From the NCBI GenBank assembly GCA_033761835.1, contig JANRME010000017.1, positions 1-10,766 on the forward strand: 10,766 nt of DNA, in the 5' to 3' direction. The notes under the pieces were generated by a model. That model was given only the letters and a program-made list of their open reading frames with translations. It ran no database searches and was not told where the DNA came from. How positions within the stretch are numbered: the stretch's first letter is position 1; every line of letters starts with the position of its first letter. Positions 1 to 5,588 of the stretch are shown piece after piece. The stretch is from JADJNW01 sp033761835. Lineage in GTDB: Bacteria; Bacteroidota; Bacteroidia; Chitinophagales; Saprospiraceae. Both the position numbers and the translations under genes were made by a program.

Positions 1-58
1 CCACACTAAAGACTTTGAGCAATTCCAATTGCAGATTGGTCAATTTATGCGCCGTCAT
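1..58 (-). CDS. N-terminus of a small antitoxin-like protein, cut by the window edge
   Basis: Reading the minus strand from the ATG at 58-56 gives 19 residues, MTAHKLTNLQLELLKVFSV, before the window ends. They match the start of the antitoxin-like protein encoded at 5799-5578: LTNLQLELLKVFS against LSTLQLELLKIYA, with the same MTA start. The fragment is therefore probably the beginning of a paralogous antitoxin gene, and a PIN-type toxin gene may follow outside the window. It is transcribed divergently from the DGR target gene. An exact TAnnTTTG box lies just upstream (81-74). The identification rests on about 13 aligned residues plus the promoter, so it is good but not proven. Confidence 0.6.
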   Translation of the reverse strand, partial: MTAHKLTNLQLELLKVFSV

Positions 59-73
59 GATTTCGCTTTTATA

Positions 74-106
74 CAAAGATAGCGATTCGGATGGAAAAAG
101 CAGCAA
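74..106 (-). promoter_or_regulatory. Bacteroidota-type promoter for the left-edge antitoxin gene
   Basis: On the minus strand TATCTTTG (81-74) matches the Bacteroidota -7 consensus TAnnTTTG exactly. A TTG triplet (106-104) lies 22 nt upstream of it, within the usual -33 spacing. The predicted transcript would start near 67 and have a very short leader before the ATG at 58. Confidence 0.4.
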
Positions 107-164
107 GCGCCGCCAACAAAAATAGTATTGCCGTTACATAATTCATGTAATTTTAATTTGATAC

Positions 165-196
165 TTTGTTCATCTAAACGAAATTTCCTTTCTTTG
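165..196 (+). promoter_or_regulatory. candidate promoter of the DGR target gene
   Basis: TTTG (165-168) is followed after 20 nt by TTTCTTTG (189-196), one mismatch from TAnnTTTG. The -7 box ends 26 nt before the ATG at 223. The spacing fits the Bacteroidota primary sigma factor, but the mismatch makes it a moderate call. Confidence 0.3.
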
Positions 197-222
197 AAAA
201 TAAAAAATCTATTCCCCATCAA

Positions 223-2076
223 ATGGCAAAAGCGACTGATACAAAAGCAGGATTCAAACAAGATAAAACAACACCTCAAAAACCCACCATTGGTAAAAAT
301 TACCTATTGGCAATTGCCGTTGATGAGTACGAGCATTTCCAGAAGCTTTCCAACTGCGTAAAAGATGCCAATGATATTATCAATGTCCTTCAGGAACGCT
401 ATACCTTTGAGGATGCGCACATCACCAAGCTATTTAACCCCGATGCTACCATAAAAAACATCTACGCCGCTTTGCGCGAATTGCAAAGAAAAATCACCGA
501 AAACGATAACCTGCTCCTACTCTTTTCGGGGCATGGTTTTTATGACAAAGACACGCGCACTGGTCACCTCGTGCCTTTTGGGGCAGAATGGGACGAACTA
601 TATCAATACATCTCCAACGAAAACCTTCGCTCGCTCATCGGCGCGATTAATTCCCGCCATACCTTTCTGATCGTGGATAGCTGCTTCTCTGGCTCACTTA
701 TTGTGGGTAAAAACGCAGGCACGAAAGTCTTAGCCGAACGCGTGGAAGGACTCAAATCACGCTGGGCGCTGGCTGCCGGGCGCATCGAGGAGGTGGAAGA
801 CGGACGGCGCGGCGACAATAGTCCCTTCGCCAAAGCCATCCTCAGCTACTTGCGCAGCAATACCGAAGAAAAGTTTCCGATCTCCGATTTCATCAACGAA
901 GTGACCAAAATCACCGTACGCAATGCCGGGCAAACCCCTATCGGTGGGGCGCTCTTCAAAGCCGATGACCTCGGCGGGGAATTTGTATTCTACCTCAAAA
1001 CCGACCCCGAAGAAACCCTCTGGCAAAAAGCGAAAGCCCTCGACACTGCTGCCGCGTATGACGATTATTTAGACGAATACCCCAACGGACGATACGCAGA
1101 AGATGCCCATGAATTGCTGGATGCTTCGGCAGACCGGGAAGCTTGGGAATATGCCAAGCGGCTTGGTACGCTCCCTGCCATACGCGAGTATCTACGCCGC
1201 TACCCACAAGGGCGCTACAAGGCAGAAGCAGAAGCCGAAAAAAATAAGCAAAAAACTGCCTATGCCGCTGCTCCCCCACCACTAGTAGAAGAAAAAATCA
1301 TCCTACCCGACCCACCCAAGCTCATCGTTCCTGATAACCTCATCCTCGTGGAAGGCGGCACTTTTAAAATGGGCAGCAACGACTACGACTCGGAGAAACC
1401 CATCCACGAGGTGAAACTGGACAGCTTCTACATCGGCAAGTACCCCGTCACTTTTGAAGAGTACGATGCCTTCTGCGCCGCCACCAAACGCGACAAACCC
1501 GGCGATGAAAAACGGGGACGCGCCCGCCGCCCGGTCATCAATGTAAGCTGGTACGACGCCTTAGCTTATTGCAACTGGCTCAGCGAGCAGCAAAACCTCC
1601 AACAAGTCTATACCATCAATGACAAGAACATCGGCATCAACTGGCGCGCCAATGGCTACCGCCTGCCCACCGAAGCCGAGTGGGAATACGCGGCACGCGG
1701 TGGTAAGAAAAGCAAAGGGTATAAATACGCTGGTAGTAATGATTTGGATAAAGTAGCCTGGTACAGCGCCAACGCGGGCAGCCAAACGCACCCCGTGGGC
1801 GAAAAGGATGAAAACGAACTCGGCATACACGATATGAGCGGCAATGTATGGGAATGGTGCTGGGACTGGTATGACGCCAAATACTACGAGCAATTCAAAA
1901 ATCGCGGGGTGGAAAATCCCCGTGGACCGGATAACGGGGATACAAGGGTTGTGCGGGGCGGTTCTTGGTACAGCGATGATTACATCTGTCGTTCCACTGA
2001 TCGCAACGGGTTCGATCCAGACATCAGGCTCTTCATCTTAGGGTTTCGTTATTCCAGAGCGTTTGTTACCCTTTAG
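223..2076 (+). CDS. DGR target protein: caspase-like protease fused to a hypervariable FGE-sulfatase (C-type lectin fold) domain
   Basis: This 617-residue protein has three parts. Residues about 25-260 form a caspase-like (peptidase C14) domain with both catalytic motifs intact: SGHG with His104 and VDSCFSGS with Cys154. Residues about 262-345 hold two helical repeats 41 residues apart (Trp267 and Trp308), each ending in YLxxYPxGRY, followed by a Pro-rich linker. Residues about 370-617 form an FGE-sulfatase/SUMF1-type domain (VEGGTFKMGS, GYRLPTEAEWEYAARGG, MSGNVWEW, VRGGSW, GFR), a C-type lectin fold common among DGR targets. The last 44 residues include the VR. Of the two FGE catalytic cysteines only the second is present (Cys589); the first position is Ser584, a diversified codon, so oxidase activity is unlikely. 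No signal peptide or membrane segment is seen, so it is probably cytoplasmic. I infer a sensor-executioner: the lectin-fold domain binds a ligand and controls the protease. The substrate is unknown. Confidence 0.93.
   Translation: MAKATDTKAGFKQDKTTPQKPTIGKNYLLAIAVDEYEHFQKLSNCVKDANDIINVLQERYTFEDAHITKLFNPDATIKNIYAALRELQRKITENDNLLLLFSGHGFYDKDTRTGHLVPFGAEWDELYQYISNENLRSLIGAINSRHTFLIVDSCFSGSLIVGKNAGTKVLAERVEGLKSRWALAAGRIEEVEDGRRGDNSPFAKAILSYLRSNTEEKFPISDFINEVTKITVRNAGQTPIGGALFKADDLGGEFVFYLKTDPEETLWQKAKALDTAAAYDDYLDEYPNGRYAEDAHELLDASADREAWEYAKRLGTLPAIREYLRRYPQGRYKAEAEAEKNKQKTAYAAAPPPLVEEKIILPDPPKLIVPDNLILVEGGTFKMGSNDYDSEKPIHEVKLDSFYIGKYPVTFEEYDAFCAATKRDKPGDEKRGRARRPVINVSWYDALAYCNWLSEQQNLQQVYTINDKNIGINWRANGYRLPTEAEWEYAARGGKKSKGYKYAGSNDLDKVAWYSANAGSQTHPVGEKDENELGIHDMSGNVWEWCWDWYDAKYYEQFKNRGVENPRGPDNGDTRVVRGGSWYSDDYICRSTDRNGFDPDIRLFILGFRYSRAFVTL
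1944..2057 (+). repeat. DGR variable region (VR)
   Basis: These 114 bp at the 3' end of the target gene align without gaps to the template repeat at 3897-4010. There are 18 differences: 1969, 1973, 1975, 1981, 1985, 1993, 1999, 2008, 2011, 2012, 2014, 2024, 2029, 2030, 2032, 2033, 2036 and 2038. All face an adenine in the TR; 12 became T, 5 G and 1 C. They change 15 codons (residues 583-585, 587, 588, 591, 593, 596-598, 601, 603-606), with no synonymous change. The invariant 3' block tagggtttcgttattccag (2039-2057) is the likely initiation-of-mutagenic-homology segment, after which VR and TR diverge. Confidence 0.97.
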
Positions 2077-2153
2077 TTCTTTCTCGTCCACCGAAGCGAT
2101 AGCGAAGGTGGATACCCTTTTACCCTTTGGAGTTCTTTAAACCGCGAAGCGGT
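2066..2153 (+). repeat. imperfect direct repeat flanking the target stop codon
   Basis: The segment ttaccctttagttcttt (2066-2082), which contains the target stop codon, recurs at 2120-2138 with a two-base insertion (gg). Each copy is followed by a short hairpin containing ACCG and GAAGCG. It looks like an old duplication of the VR 3' flank. The similarity is visible directly; the duplication history is inference. Confidence 0.5.
2087..2112 (+). promoter_or_regulatory. hairpin downstream of VR, candidate DGR target-recognition stem-loop
   Basis: The stem tccacc (2087-2092) pairs with ggtgga (2107-2112). Inside is a symmetric GAA/GAA mismatch loop, then a 2-bp GC stem closed by the tetraloop GATA (2098-2101). 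It begins 29 nt after the VR end and 10 nt after the stop codon. Characterised DGRs such as that of phage BPP-1 need a hairpin or cruciform with a GRNA-type loop just 3' of VR for efficient retargeting, and GATA fits GRNA. The functional role here is inferred from position and form. Confidence 0.5.
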
Positions 2154-2161
2154 CGATTTTT
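2141..2161 (+). terminator. GCGAAGC triloop hairpin plus T-tract between target and avd
   Basis: The stem accgc (2141-2145) pairs with gcggt (2149-2153) around a GAA triloop, and cga plus five T follow (2157-2161). The core GCGAAGC (2144-2150) is a known exceptionally stable DNA mini-hairpin. It could act as a leaky intrinsic terminator that lowers avd and RT expression relative to the target, or as a second DNA hairpin for DGR targeting. The short T-run makes full termination unlikely. Confidence 0.4.
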
Positions 2162-2179
2162 GAAAAAAAATTCACTTTT

Positions 2180-2530
2180 ATGGCAGAAAAAGAGAACGTA
2201 CTTACCCTTACTTATGATTTATTGAAGTATATTATACCCCAGTTGGCGAAGTACCCGCGCGCGCAGAAGTTTTTGCTGGCGGATCGCATCCAGTTGAACC
2301 TGATGGACATTTTGGACTTGCTGATTGAAGCGTATTACGCCAAATCGGTGGATTTTAAGAAGAGCAACCTGCTAAAAGTGAATCTACTGCTGGAAAAACT
2401 GCGCTATTTGGTGCGTTTGTCGCACGATTTGCATTGCATCAATACCGACCGCTACGAAATACTGCAACGCATGGTGAATGAAATAGGCAAACAAACGGGC
2501 GGCTGGCTCAAAAGTATGACGGCTGCGTAG
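2180..2530 (+). CDS. avd: Avd, DGR accessory variability determinant
   Basis: The 116-residue all-helical protein has the size and pattern of the Avd family, four-helix-bundle proteins related to 23S rRNA intervening-sequence proteins. Visible landmarks are the amphipathic N-terminal helix with TYDLLKYIIPQLAKYPRAQKF, the ADRIQ segment, an aromatic-rich AYYAKSVDFKKSNLL turn and a basic helix with LLEKLRYLVRLSHDL. In studied DGRs Avd forms a basic pentameric barrel that binds the reverse transcriptase and TR RNA and is required for mutagenic cDNA synthesis. The gene lies 103 nt after the target and 302 nt before the RT in the same direction, a standard DGR order. The ATG at 2180 follows an A/T-rich stretch with no clear Shine-Dalgarno sequence. 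Confidence 0.85.
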   Translation: MAEKENVLTLTYDLLKYIIPQLAKYPRAQKFLLADRIQLNLMDILDLLIEAYYAKSVDFKKSNLLKVNLLLEKLRYLVRLSHDLHCINTDRYEILQRMVNEIGKQTGGWLKSMTAA

Positions 2531-2832
2531 ATTTGCCAAATTGGATAAAAATACCTGAATGGTTGATTTTTATTCTGTTATACAAACCTTGAAGCAATCA
2601 TTTTATCTTGAAGTAGTCTTTGTGGCGGCTGCCCGGCAAATCACTGTTCGACGGAGGAGTTTGATTTGCCTAGCGTTTTTTGGTGACTTTTTTGGGCGAT
2701 GCAAAAAAGTTACAAAGATCAAACTTAGAAACATAAAATGGAGCTATTGACAGGCAAAGACCAAGTACAGGATGATTATAAAAAAGAATTCCTCCAAAGC
2801 TTTCTATAAATCTGCATCTTTAGAAAACTACC
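2531..2832 (+). other. structured spacer between avd and RT
   Basis: No convincing gene is present in these 302 nt; a 63-codon reading frame (2559-2750) looks incidental. The stretch holds three inverted repeats: a perfect 9-bp arm pair ggcaaatca (2635-2643) with tgatttgcc (2662-2670); an 8-bp pair agtttgat (2658-2665) with atcaaact (2718-2725); and an 11-bp pair 2683-2693 with 2703-2713 (one G-U) with a 9-nt loop. The first two overlap and are mutually exclusive. Candidate roles are RNA folding of the DGR transcript or a dispersed intergenic hairpin repeat. A -7-like TAAATCTG (2806-2813) may precede the RT gene but is weak. Confidence 0.5.
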
Positions 2833-3882
2833 ATGAAACAATTCGACCACCTCTACCCATCCATCATTACCTTTCAAAACCTGCTCCTGGCAGCTAAAAA
2901 AGCGCAACGCGGCAAGCGTATGCTACCGGAAGTGGCACAATTTAATATCAATCTGGAAAAAGAATTATTCCAACTACAGGAAGAATTAACCAACAAGAAC
3001 TACCAGCCCGGCAAGTATCATACTTTCCAAATCCACGACCCCAAACCCCGCATGATAAGCGCCGCGCCCTACCGCGACCGCGTGGTGCATCATGCCCTTT
3101 GTAATGTCATAGCCCCCTTACTGGAAGCCGCCATGATTGACGATAGCTACGCCAATCGCGTGGGCAAGGGTACGCACAAAGCCATTCTGCGTTACCAGGA
3201 GTTCAGTCGTAAAAATAAATACGTGCTAAAATGTGATGTGCGCAAGTATTTTCCGAGCATCGACCATGCTATTTTAAAAGCGCAATTGCGTCGTAAAATC
3301 CTTTGTGAAGATACGCGCTGGCTTATCGAATTGATTTTGGACAACAGCAATCCGCAAGAGGAACATTTGATTTATTTCCCGAATGACGATTTATTCACCC
3401 CGCACGAGCGTAGGCGCGGCTTGCCCATTGGCAACCTGACAAGTCAGTTATTTGGCAATTATTACCTCAACGCACTGGATCATTTCATCAAAGAGAAGCT
3501 ACGTTGCAAATATTACATCCGATATGTAGATGATTTTGTGATTTTCAGCAATGAAAAACCCTTTTTACACCAAGTGAAAAAAGAGATTGACGGCTTTTTA
3601 GCACAAAATCGCCTGATTTTACATCCCGACAAGAGCAAAGTATTTCCGGTAGAAACCGGCGTCGCGTTTTTAGGGCATCGGGTTTTCCCACATTTCCGCT
3701 TGCTCAAAAAAGAAAATGTGTTGCGTTTCAAAAAGCGCTTCCACAAAATGCTCCAAGCCTACCGCAGCCGCACGCTGGATATTCCTAAAGCCAATCAGCG
3801 CATCGGATGTTGGGTAGCCCATGCTTCTTTTTCCAATACGTTTCGCCTGCGAAAGAAAATTTTTTCCGAAATTCACGCTTAG
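2833..3882 (+). CDS. DGR reverse transcriptase
   Basis: This 349-residue reverse transcriptase is related to group II intron RTs but carries DGR features. Motif 3 is KCDVRKYFPSIDH with catalytic Asp135. Motif 4 is GLPIGNLTSQ (residues 196-205), the DGR-type IGxxxSQ in place of QGxxxSP of intron RTs. Motif 5 is YIRYVDDFVIF with YVDD at 231-234. Thumb-like FLGHR (279-283) follows. There is no maturase or endonuclease domain, and the length is typical for DGR RTs. With Avd it copies the TR RNA into cDNA with frequent misincorporation at adenines, and that cDNA replaces VR. The TR starts 14 nt after its stop codon. It is probably co-transcribed from the target promoter. Confidence 0.95.
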   Translation: MKQFDHLYPSIITFQNLLLAAKKAQRGKRMLPEVAQFNINLEKELFQLQEELTNKNYQPGKYHTFQIHDPKPRMISAAPYRDRVVHHALCNVIAPLLEAAMIDDSYANRVGKGTHKAILRYQEFSRKNKYVLKCDVRKYFPSIDHAILKAQLRRKILCEDTRWLIELILDNSNPQEEHLIYFPNDDLFTPHERRRGLPIGNLTSQLFGNYYLNALDHFIKEKLRCKYYIRYVDDFVIFSNEKPFLHQVKKEIDGFLAQNRLILHPDKSKVFPVETGVAFLGHRVFPHFRLLKKENVLRFKKRFHKMLQAYRSRTLDIPKANQRIGCWVAHASFSNTFRLRKKIFSEIHA

Positions 3883-3896
3883 GTAATACGCCCAAA

Positions 3897-4010
3897 AAGG
3901 GTTGTGCGGGGCGGTTCTTGGAACAACAATGATAACAACTGTCGTACCACTAATCGCAACAGGAACAATCCAGACAACAGGAACAACAACATAGGGTTTC
4001 GTTATTCCAG
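3897..4010 (+). repeat. DGR template repeat (TR)
   Basis: These 114 bp are the donor copy for VR (1944-2057). They contain 39 adenines, 18 of which are changed in the present VR. Read in the VR frame they hold 13 AAC/AAT codons (starting at 3922, 3925, 3928, 3934, 3937, 3952, 3958, 3964, 3967, 3976, 3982, 3985 and 3988), 12 of them altered in VR. Randomising the two adenines of AAY can give 15 amino acids and never a stop codon, the usual DGR template design. Bases 3899-3921 contain no adenine, so the first part, encoding VVRGGSW, is shielded from mutation. Confidence 0.97.
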
Positions 4011-4132
4011 TACGATTTCGTATCAGAGTTTTGTCATTCAAGGATGGCAGAAGCGAAAAAAGAAACGTTCAGGGCGTATTGCCTGCGTTGAAACTCTGTT
4101 TACAGCAGAGGGCAACCGAACAAATAGCGTAT
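4011..4132 (+). ncRNA. TR 3' flanking RNA (candidate DGR spacer region)
   Basis: This segment between TR and the terminator is predicted to fold. One hairpin is AACG-tt-CAGG (4064-4073) with CCTGCGTT (4082-4089) and an 8-nt loop. A second is ctctg (4094-4098) with cagag (4106-4110). A small palindrome tacgatttcgta (4011-4022) directly follows TR. In the BPP-1 DGR the RNA just downstream of TR binds the RT-Avd complex and primes cDNA synthesis; the same role here is inference from position and structure. Confidence 0.45.
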
Positions 4133-4178
4133 GAAGGGTGGCAAAAGTAGATATTGCTATCCTTCTTTATTTTTCTTG
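4133..4178 (+). terminator. intrinsic terminator of the DGR operon
   Basis: A 12-bp stem, gaagggtggcaa (4133-4144) with ttgctatccttc (4154-4165), includes two G-U pairs and closes a 9-nt loop. It is followed by tttatttttcttg, a T-rich tract. This would end the DGR transcript about 160 nt after TR, defining the 3' end of the template RNA. Confidence 0.6.
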
Positions 4179-4219
4179 CTTTCATTTCCCCTTCCACTAC
4201 TCAAGCTTCCTCTTCTGCG

Positions 4220-4403
4220 TAGGAACATTCCTATGCGGCGAGTCATCGTTCCTATCTGACAAGTCATTAATGATAGGTGCGGGTATCAAATTTGCTATGC
4301 CAGGAGTCTTTTTTGATATGCAGGAAGTCAAATTTGACTAGTGGGGAGTCTTTTTTGATCCTCAGGGAGTCAACGTTGATATATCGGGGTAGGAATATTC
4401 CTA
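4220..4403. repeat. array of nine 21-bp-period units with 14-bp dyad cores
   Basis: Nine 14-bp cores start at 4220, 4241, 4262, 4284, 4305, 4326, 4347, 4368 and 4390, separated by 7-8 nt. Two are perfect palindromes: agtcaaatttgact (4326-4339) and taggaatattccta (4390-4403). Others are near-palindromes or mixed half-sites, such as agtcattaatgata, agtcaacgttgata, taggaacattccta and agtcatcgttccta. The half-sites are drawn from a small set (TAGGAA, AGTCAA/AGTCTT, TATCAA), always head-to-head. The spacers are mostly G-rich (tgcggcg, tgccagg, agtgggg). It lies between the DGR terminator and the 3' end of the minus-strand gene. I do not recognise it as a named element; the cores could be sites for a dimeric DNA-binding protein or a transcript of serial small hairpins. 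Confidence 0.85.
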
Positions 4404-4417
4404 TCTGATGAAGCAAA

Positions 4418-4459
4418 ATTGCCCCGCCGATACCCATTCTTGAGTACCAGAAGGGCAAT
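4418..4459 (-). terminator. possible terminator for the minus-strand gene at 4469-4987
   Basis: The arms attgccc (4418-4424) and gggcaat (4453-4459) form a 7-bp stem with a 28-nt loop just past the stop codon of the minus-strand gene. On the minus strand it is followed by tttgcttc. The long loop makes this a weak call. Confidence 0.25.
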
Positions 4460-4468
4460 CAACAAAAT

Positions 4469-4987
4469 TTACACATCTAAATCTTCATCGAAAGCATCGT
4501 TGCCGTTCTCATCTGCGCCGTTGCTGGGGCGTTGTGCGCCTCTGCTGGGGAAACGTGCGCGCAAGTCTTCGTAAATGGTCTTCACGCCGGGGATATTCAT
4601 CTGGGCGGCGAGCTTCACCGCTTGGTAGAAGAGCAATGCAGCGCTATACGCTTCGCTACCGGCGCGGAGTTTGGTATCGCTGATACCTTCGGTCAGGCTT
4701 AACAGGGGTCGCTCGATTATATTAAGTTTGCTGATGAGCATCATGTCCTTGTCAAACTCGGTCACATTTAGGAAAGGCGGTACCAGATGGTCATTGCTCT
4801 TGGAATAATCCAGCGATTTGCCTACAAAAGGGAAACTGCGGTCGCCCATTTTGAGATGGGTGCGGCGTTCATCGAGGGTCATATTGATCAGGAAAGGCAA
4901 ATTGCGCTGCATCACAGCGATTGCGTCCATAATTTCCCGCATAGCCTCGTCGGTTAGAATAACGGAAATTTGATTGTGTTGAGCCAT
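4469..4987 (-). CDS. conserved-looking hypothetical protein
   Basis: This 172-residue protein is read from the ATG at 4987; a TTG two codons upstream is possible but less likely. I do not recognise a named family. It is probably soluble, with no signal peptide or membrane segment. An N-terminal helical part (EAMREIMDAIAVMQRNLPFL) is followed by a central segment with FPFVGKSLDYSKSNDHLVPPFL. A helical region follows (GSEAYSAALLFYQAVKLAAQMNIPGVKTIYEDLRARF). The tail is disordered, acidic and Gly/Asn-rich, ending DENGNDAFDEDLDV. The compact core followed by an acidic tail suggests a small structural or binding protein. It converges on the DGR and the 21-bp array and has its own promoter. No link to either is shown. 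Confidence 0.8.
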   Translation of the reverse strand: MAQHNQISVILTDEAMREIMDAIAVMQRNLPFLINMTLDERRTHLKMGDRSFPFVGKSLDYSKSNDHLVPPFLNVTEFDKDMMLISKLNIIERPLLSLTEGISDTKLRAGSEAYSAALLFYQAVKLAAQMNIPGVKTIYEDLRARFPSRGAQRPSNGADENGNDAFDEDLDV

Positions 4988-5088
4988 AGCCAACTACTTT
5001 TTTATGGTGAAGTAATAAAATGACCATTTCACCTAATTGTAGTCGCTGTGTTATTGGATGGGTATTAAGAAGATGTAAATAAGTAGGA

Positions 5089-5119
5089 CAAATATATAAT
5101 AAAGTTCAATTAGATGCAA
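5089..5119 (-). promoter_or_regulatory. promoter for the minus-strand hypothetical gene
   Basis: TATATTTG (5096-5089, minus strand) matches TAnnTTTG exactly and is preceded by TTG (5119-5117) at 20 nt. It would give a leader of about 95 nt before the ATG at 4987. Confidence 0.45.
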
Positions 5120-5165
5120 TAGGGCTTCGATGTTGATAGGATTCCTTATTTGCAAAGGATCGAAT

Positions 5166-5588
5166 TCATATTATTTCTAAGAGCGGCTTTAAGGCTTCCA
5201 AACGAATGGTAGAAACTTGGGGAAAAAAAATAGTTTCCAATACCCTAAAATGTTTGTCATGCGTGACAATATAATCTGCTTGCCCAGCCACAGCACAATC
5301 TATAAATTTATTATCGTCTGGGTCAGCTTCTATGAGTTGCCAATTGTAATAACTGGTTACTAATTCTACATTGGAGAGTTCTAAAAGAAAATCTAATTGT
5401 TGATCTGTTAATGTTACGCCATATTTTTGAATACACTTTTCAAGGTATTCTGTGAGAATTTCATTGCTTACAAGCAAAATGTATTGCTGATTTAATAAAG
5501 CCTCAAACAACCACCAATATTTGTGATGCGGCAAAAGCGATACCAGGAAGACATTGGTATCCAGCACCAAGCGAAGTTTATTGCTCAT
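5166..5588 (-). CDS. PIN-domain toxin-like ribonuclease
   Basis: The 140-residue protein is a PIN-domain nuclease of the putative-toxin type (COG1569-like). The N-terminal strand RLVLDTNVF supplies the first acidic residue (Asp10). SNEILTEY supplies Glu43, ADPDDNKFIDCAVAGQADYIVTHD supplies Asp92/Asp97, and Asp111 completes the metal-binding set. PIN toxins cleave RNA, often tRNA or mRNA, using Mg2+. The start at 5588 is preferred because PIN domains begin at the LDTNV strand. A reading frame extends upstream to 5675, but it lies over the antitoxin gene. The ATG overlaps the antitoxin's 3' end by 11 bp, typical of translationally coupled antitoxin-toxin pairs. The specific RNA target is unknown. 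Confidence 0.85.
   Translation of the reverse strand: MSNKLRLVLDTNVFLVSLLPHHKYWWLFEALLNQQYILLVSNEILTEYLEKCIQKYGVTLTDQQLDFLLELSNVELVTSYYNWQLIEADPDDNKFIDCAVAGQADYIVTHDKHFRVLETIFFPQVSTIRLEALKPLLEII

Noticed and set aside
1330..2076. Active formylglycine-generating enzyme
   Set aside because: The first catalytic cysteine is absent, and the active-site loop is the DGR-diversified segment; a ligand-binding fold is more likely.
2559..2750. 63-codon frame between avd and RT
   Set aside because: It overlies the inverted repeats, shows no recognisable domain and has mixed composition; better explained as structured non-coding DNA.
2833..3882. Group II intron or retron reverse transcriptase
   Set aside because: There is no maturase or HNH domain, motif 4 is IGNLTSQ, and avd plus a VR/TR pair are present, all specific to DGRs.
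3904..4134. 76-codon frame beginning MRGGSWNNND
   Set aside because: It is the template repeat read in the VR frame from a GTG; the Asn-rich stretch is template design, and the frame runs into non-coding structured RNA.
4220..4403. CRISPR array
   Set aside because: Cores are only 14 bp and vary, gaps are 7-8 nt, and there are no cas genes; the geometry does not fit CRISPR.
4267..4458. Minus-strand frame with 7-residue repeats (IKKDS, VKFD)
   Set aside because: The heptad pattern is a by-product of the 21-bp DNA repeats; symmetry is kept at DNA level rather than at codon level.
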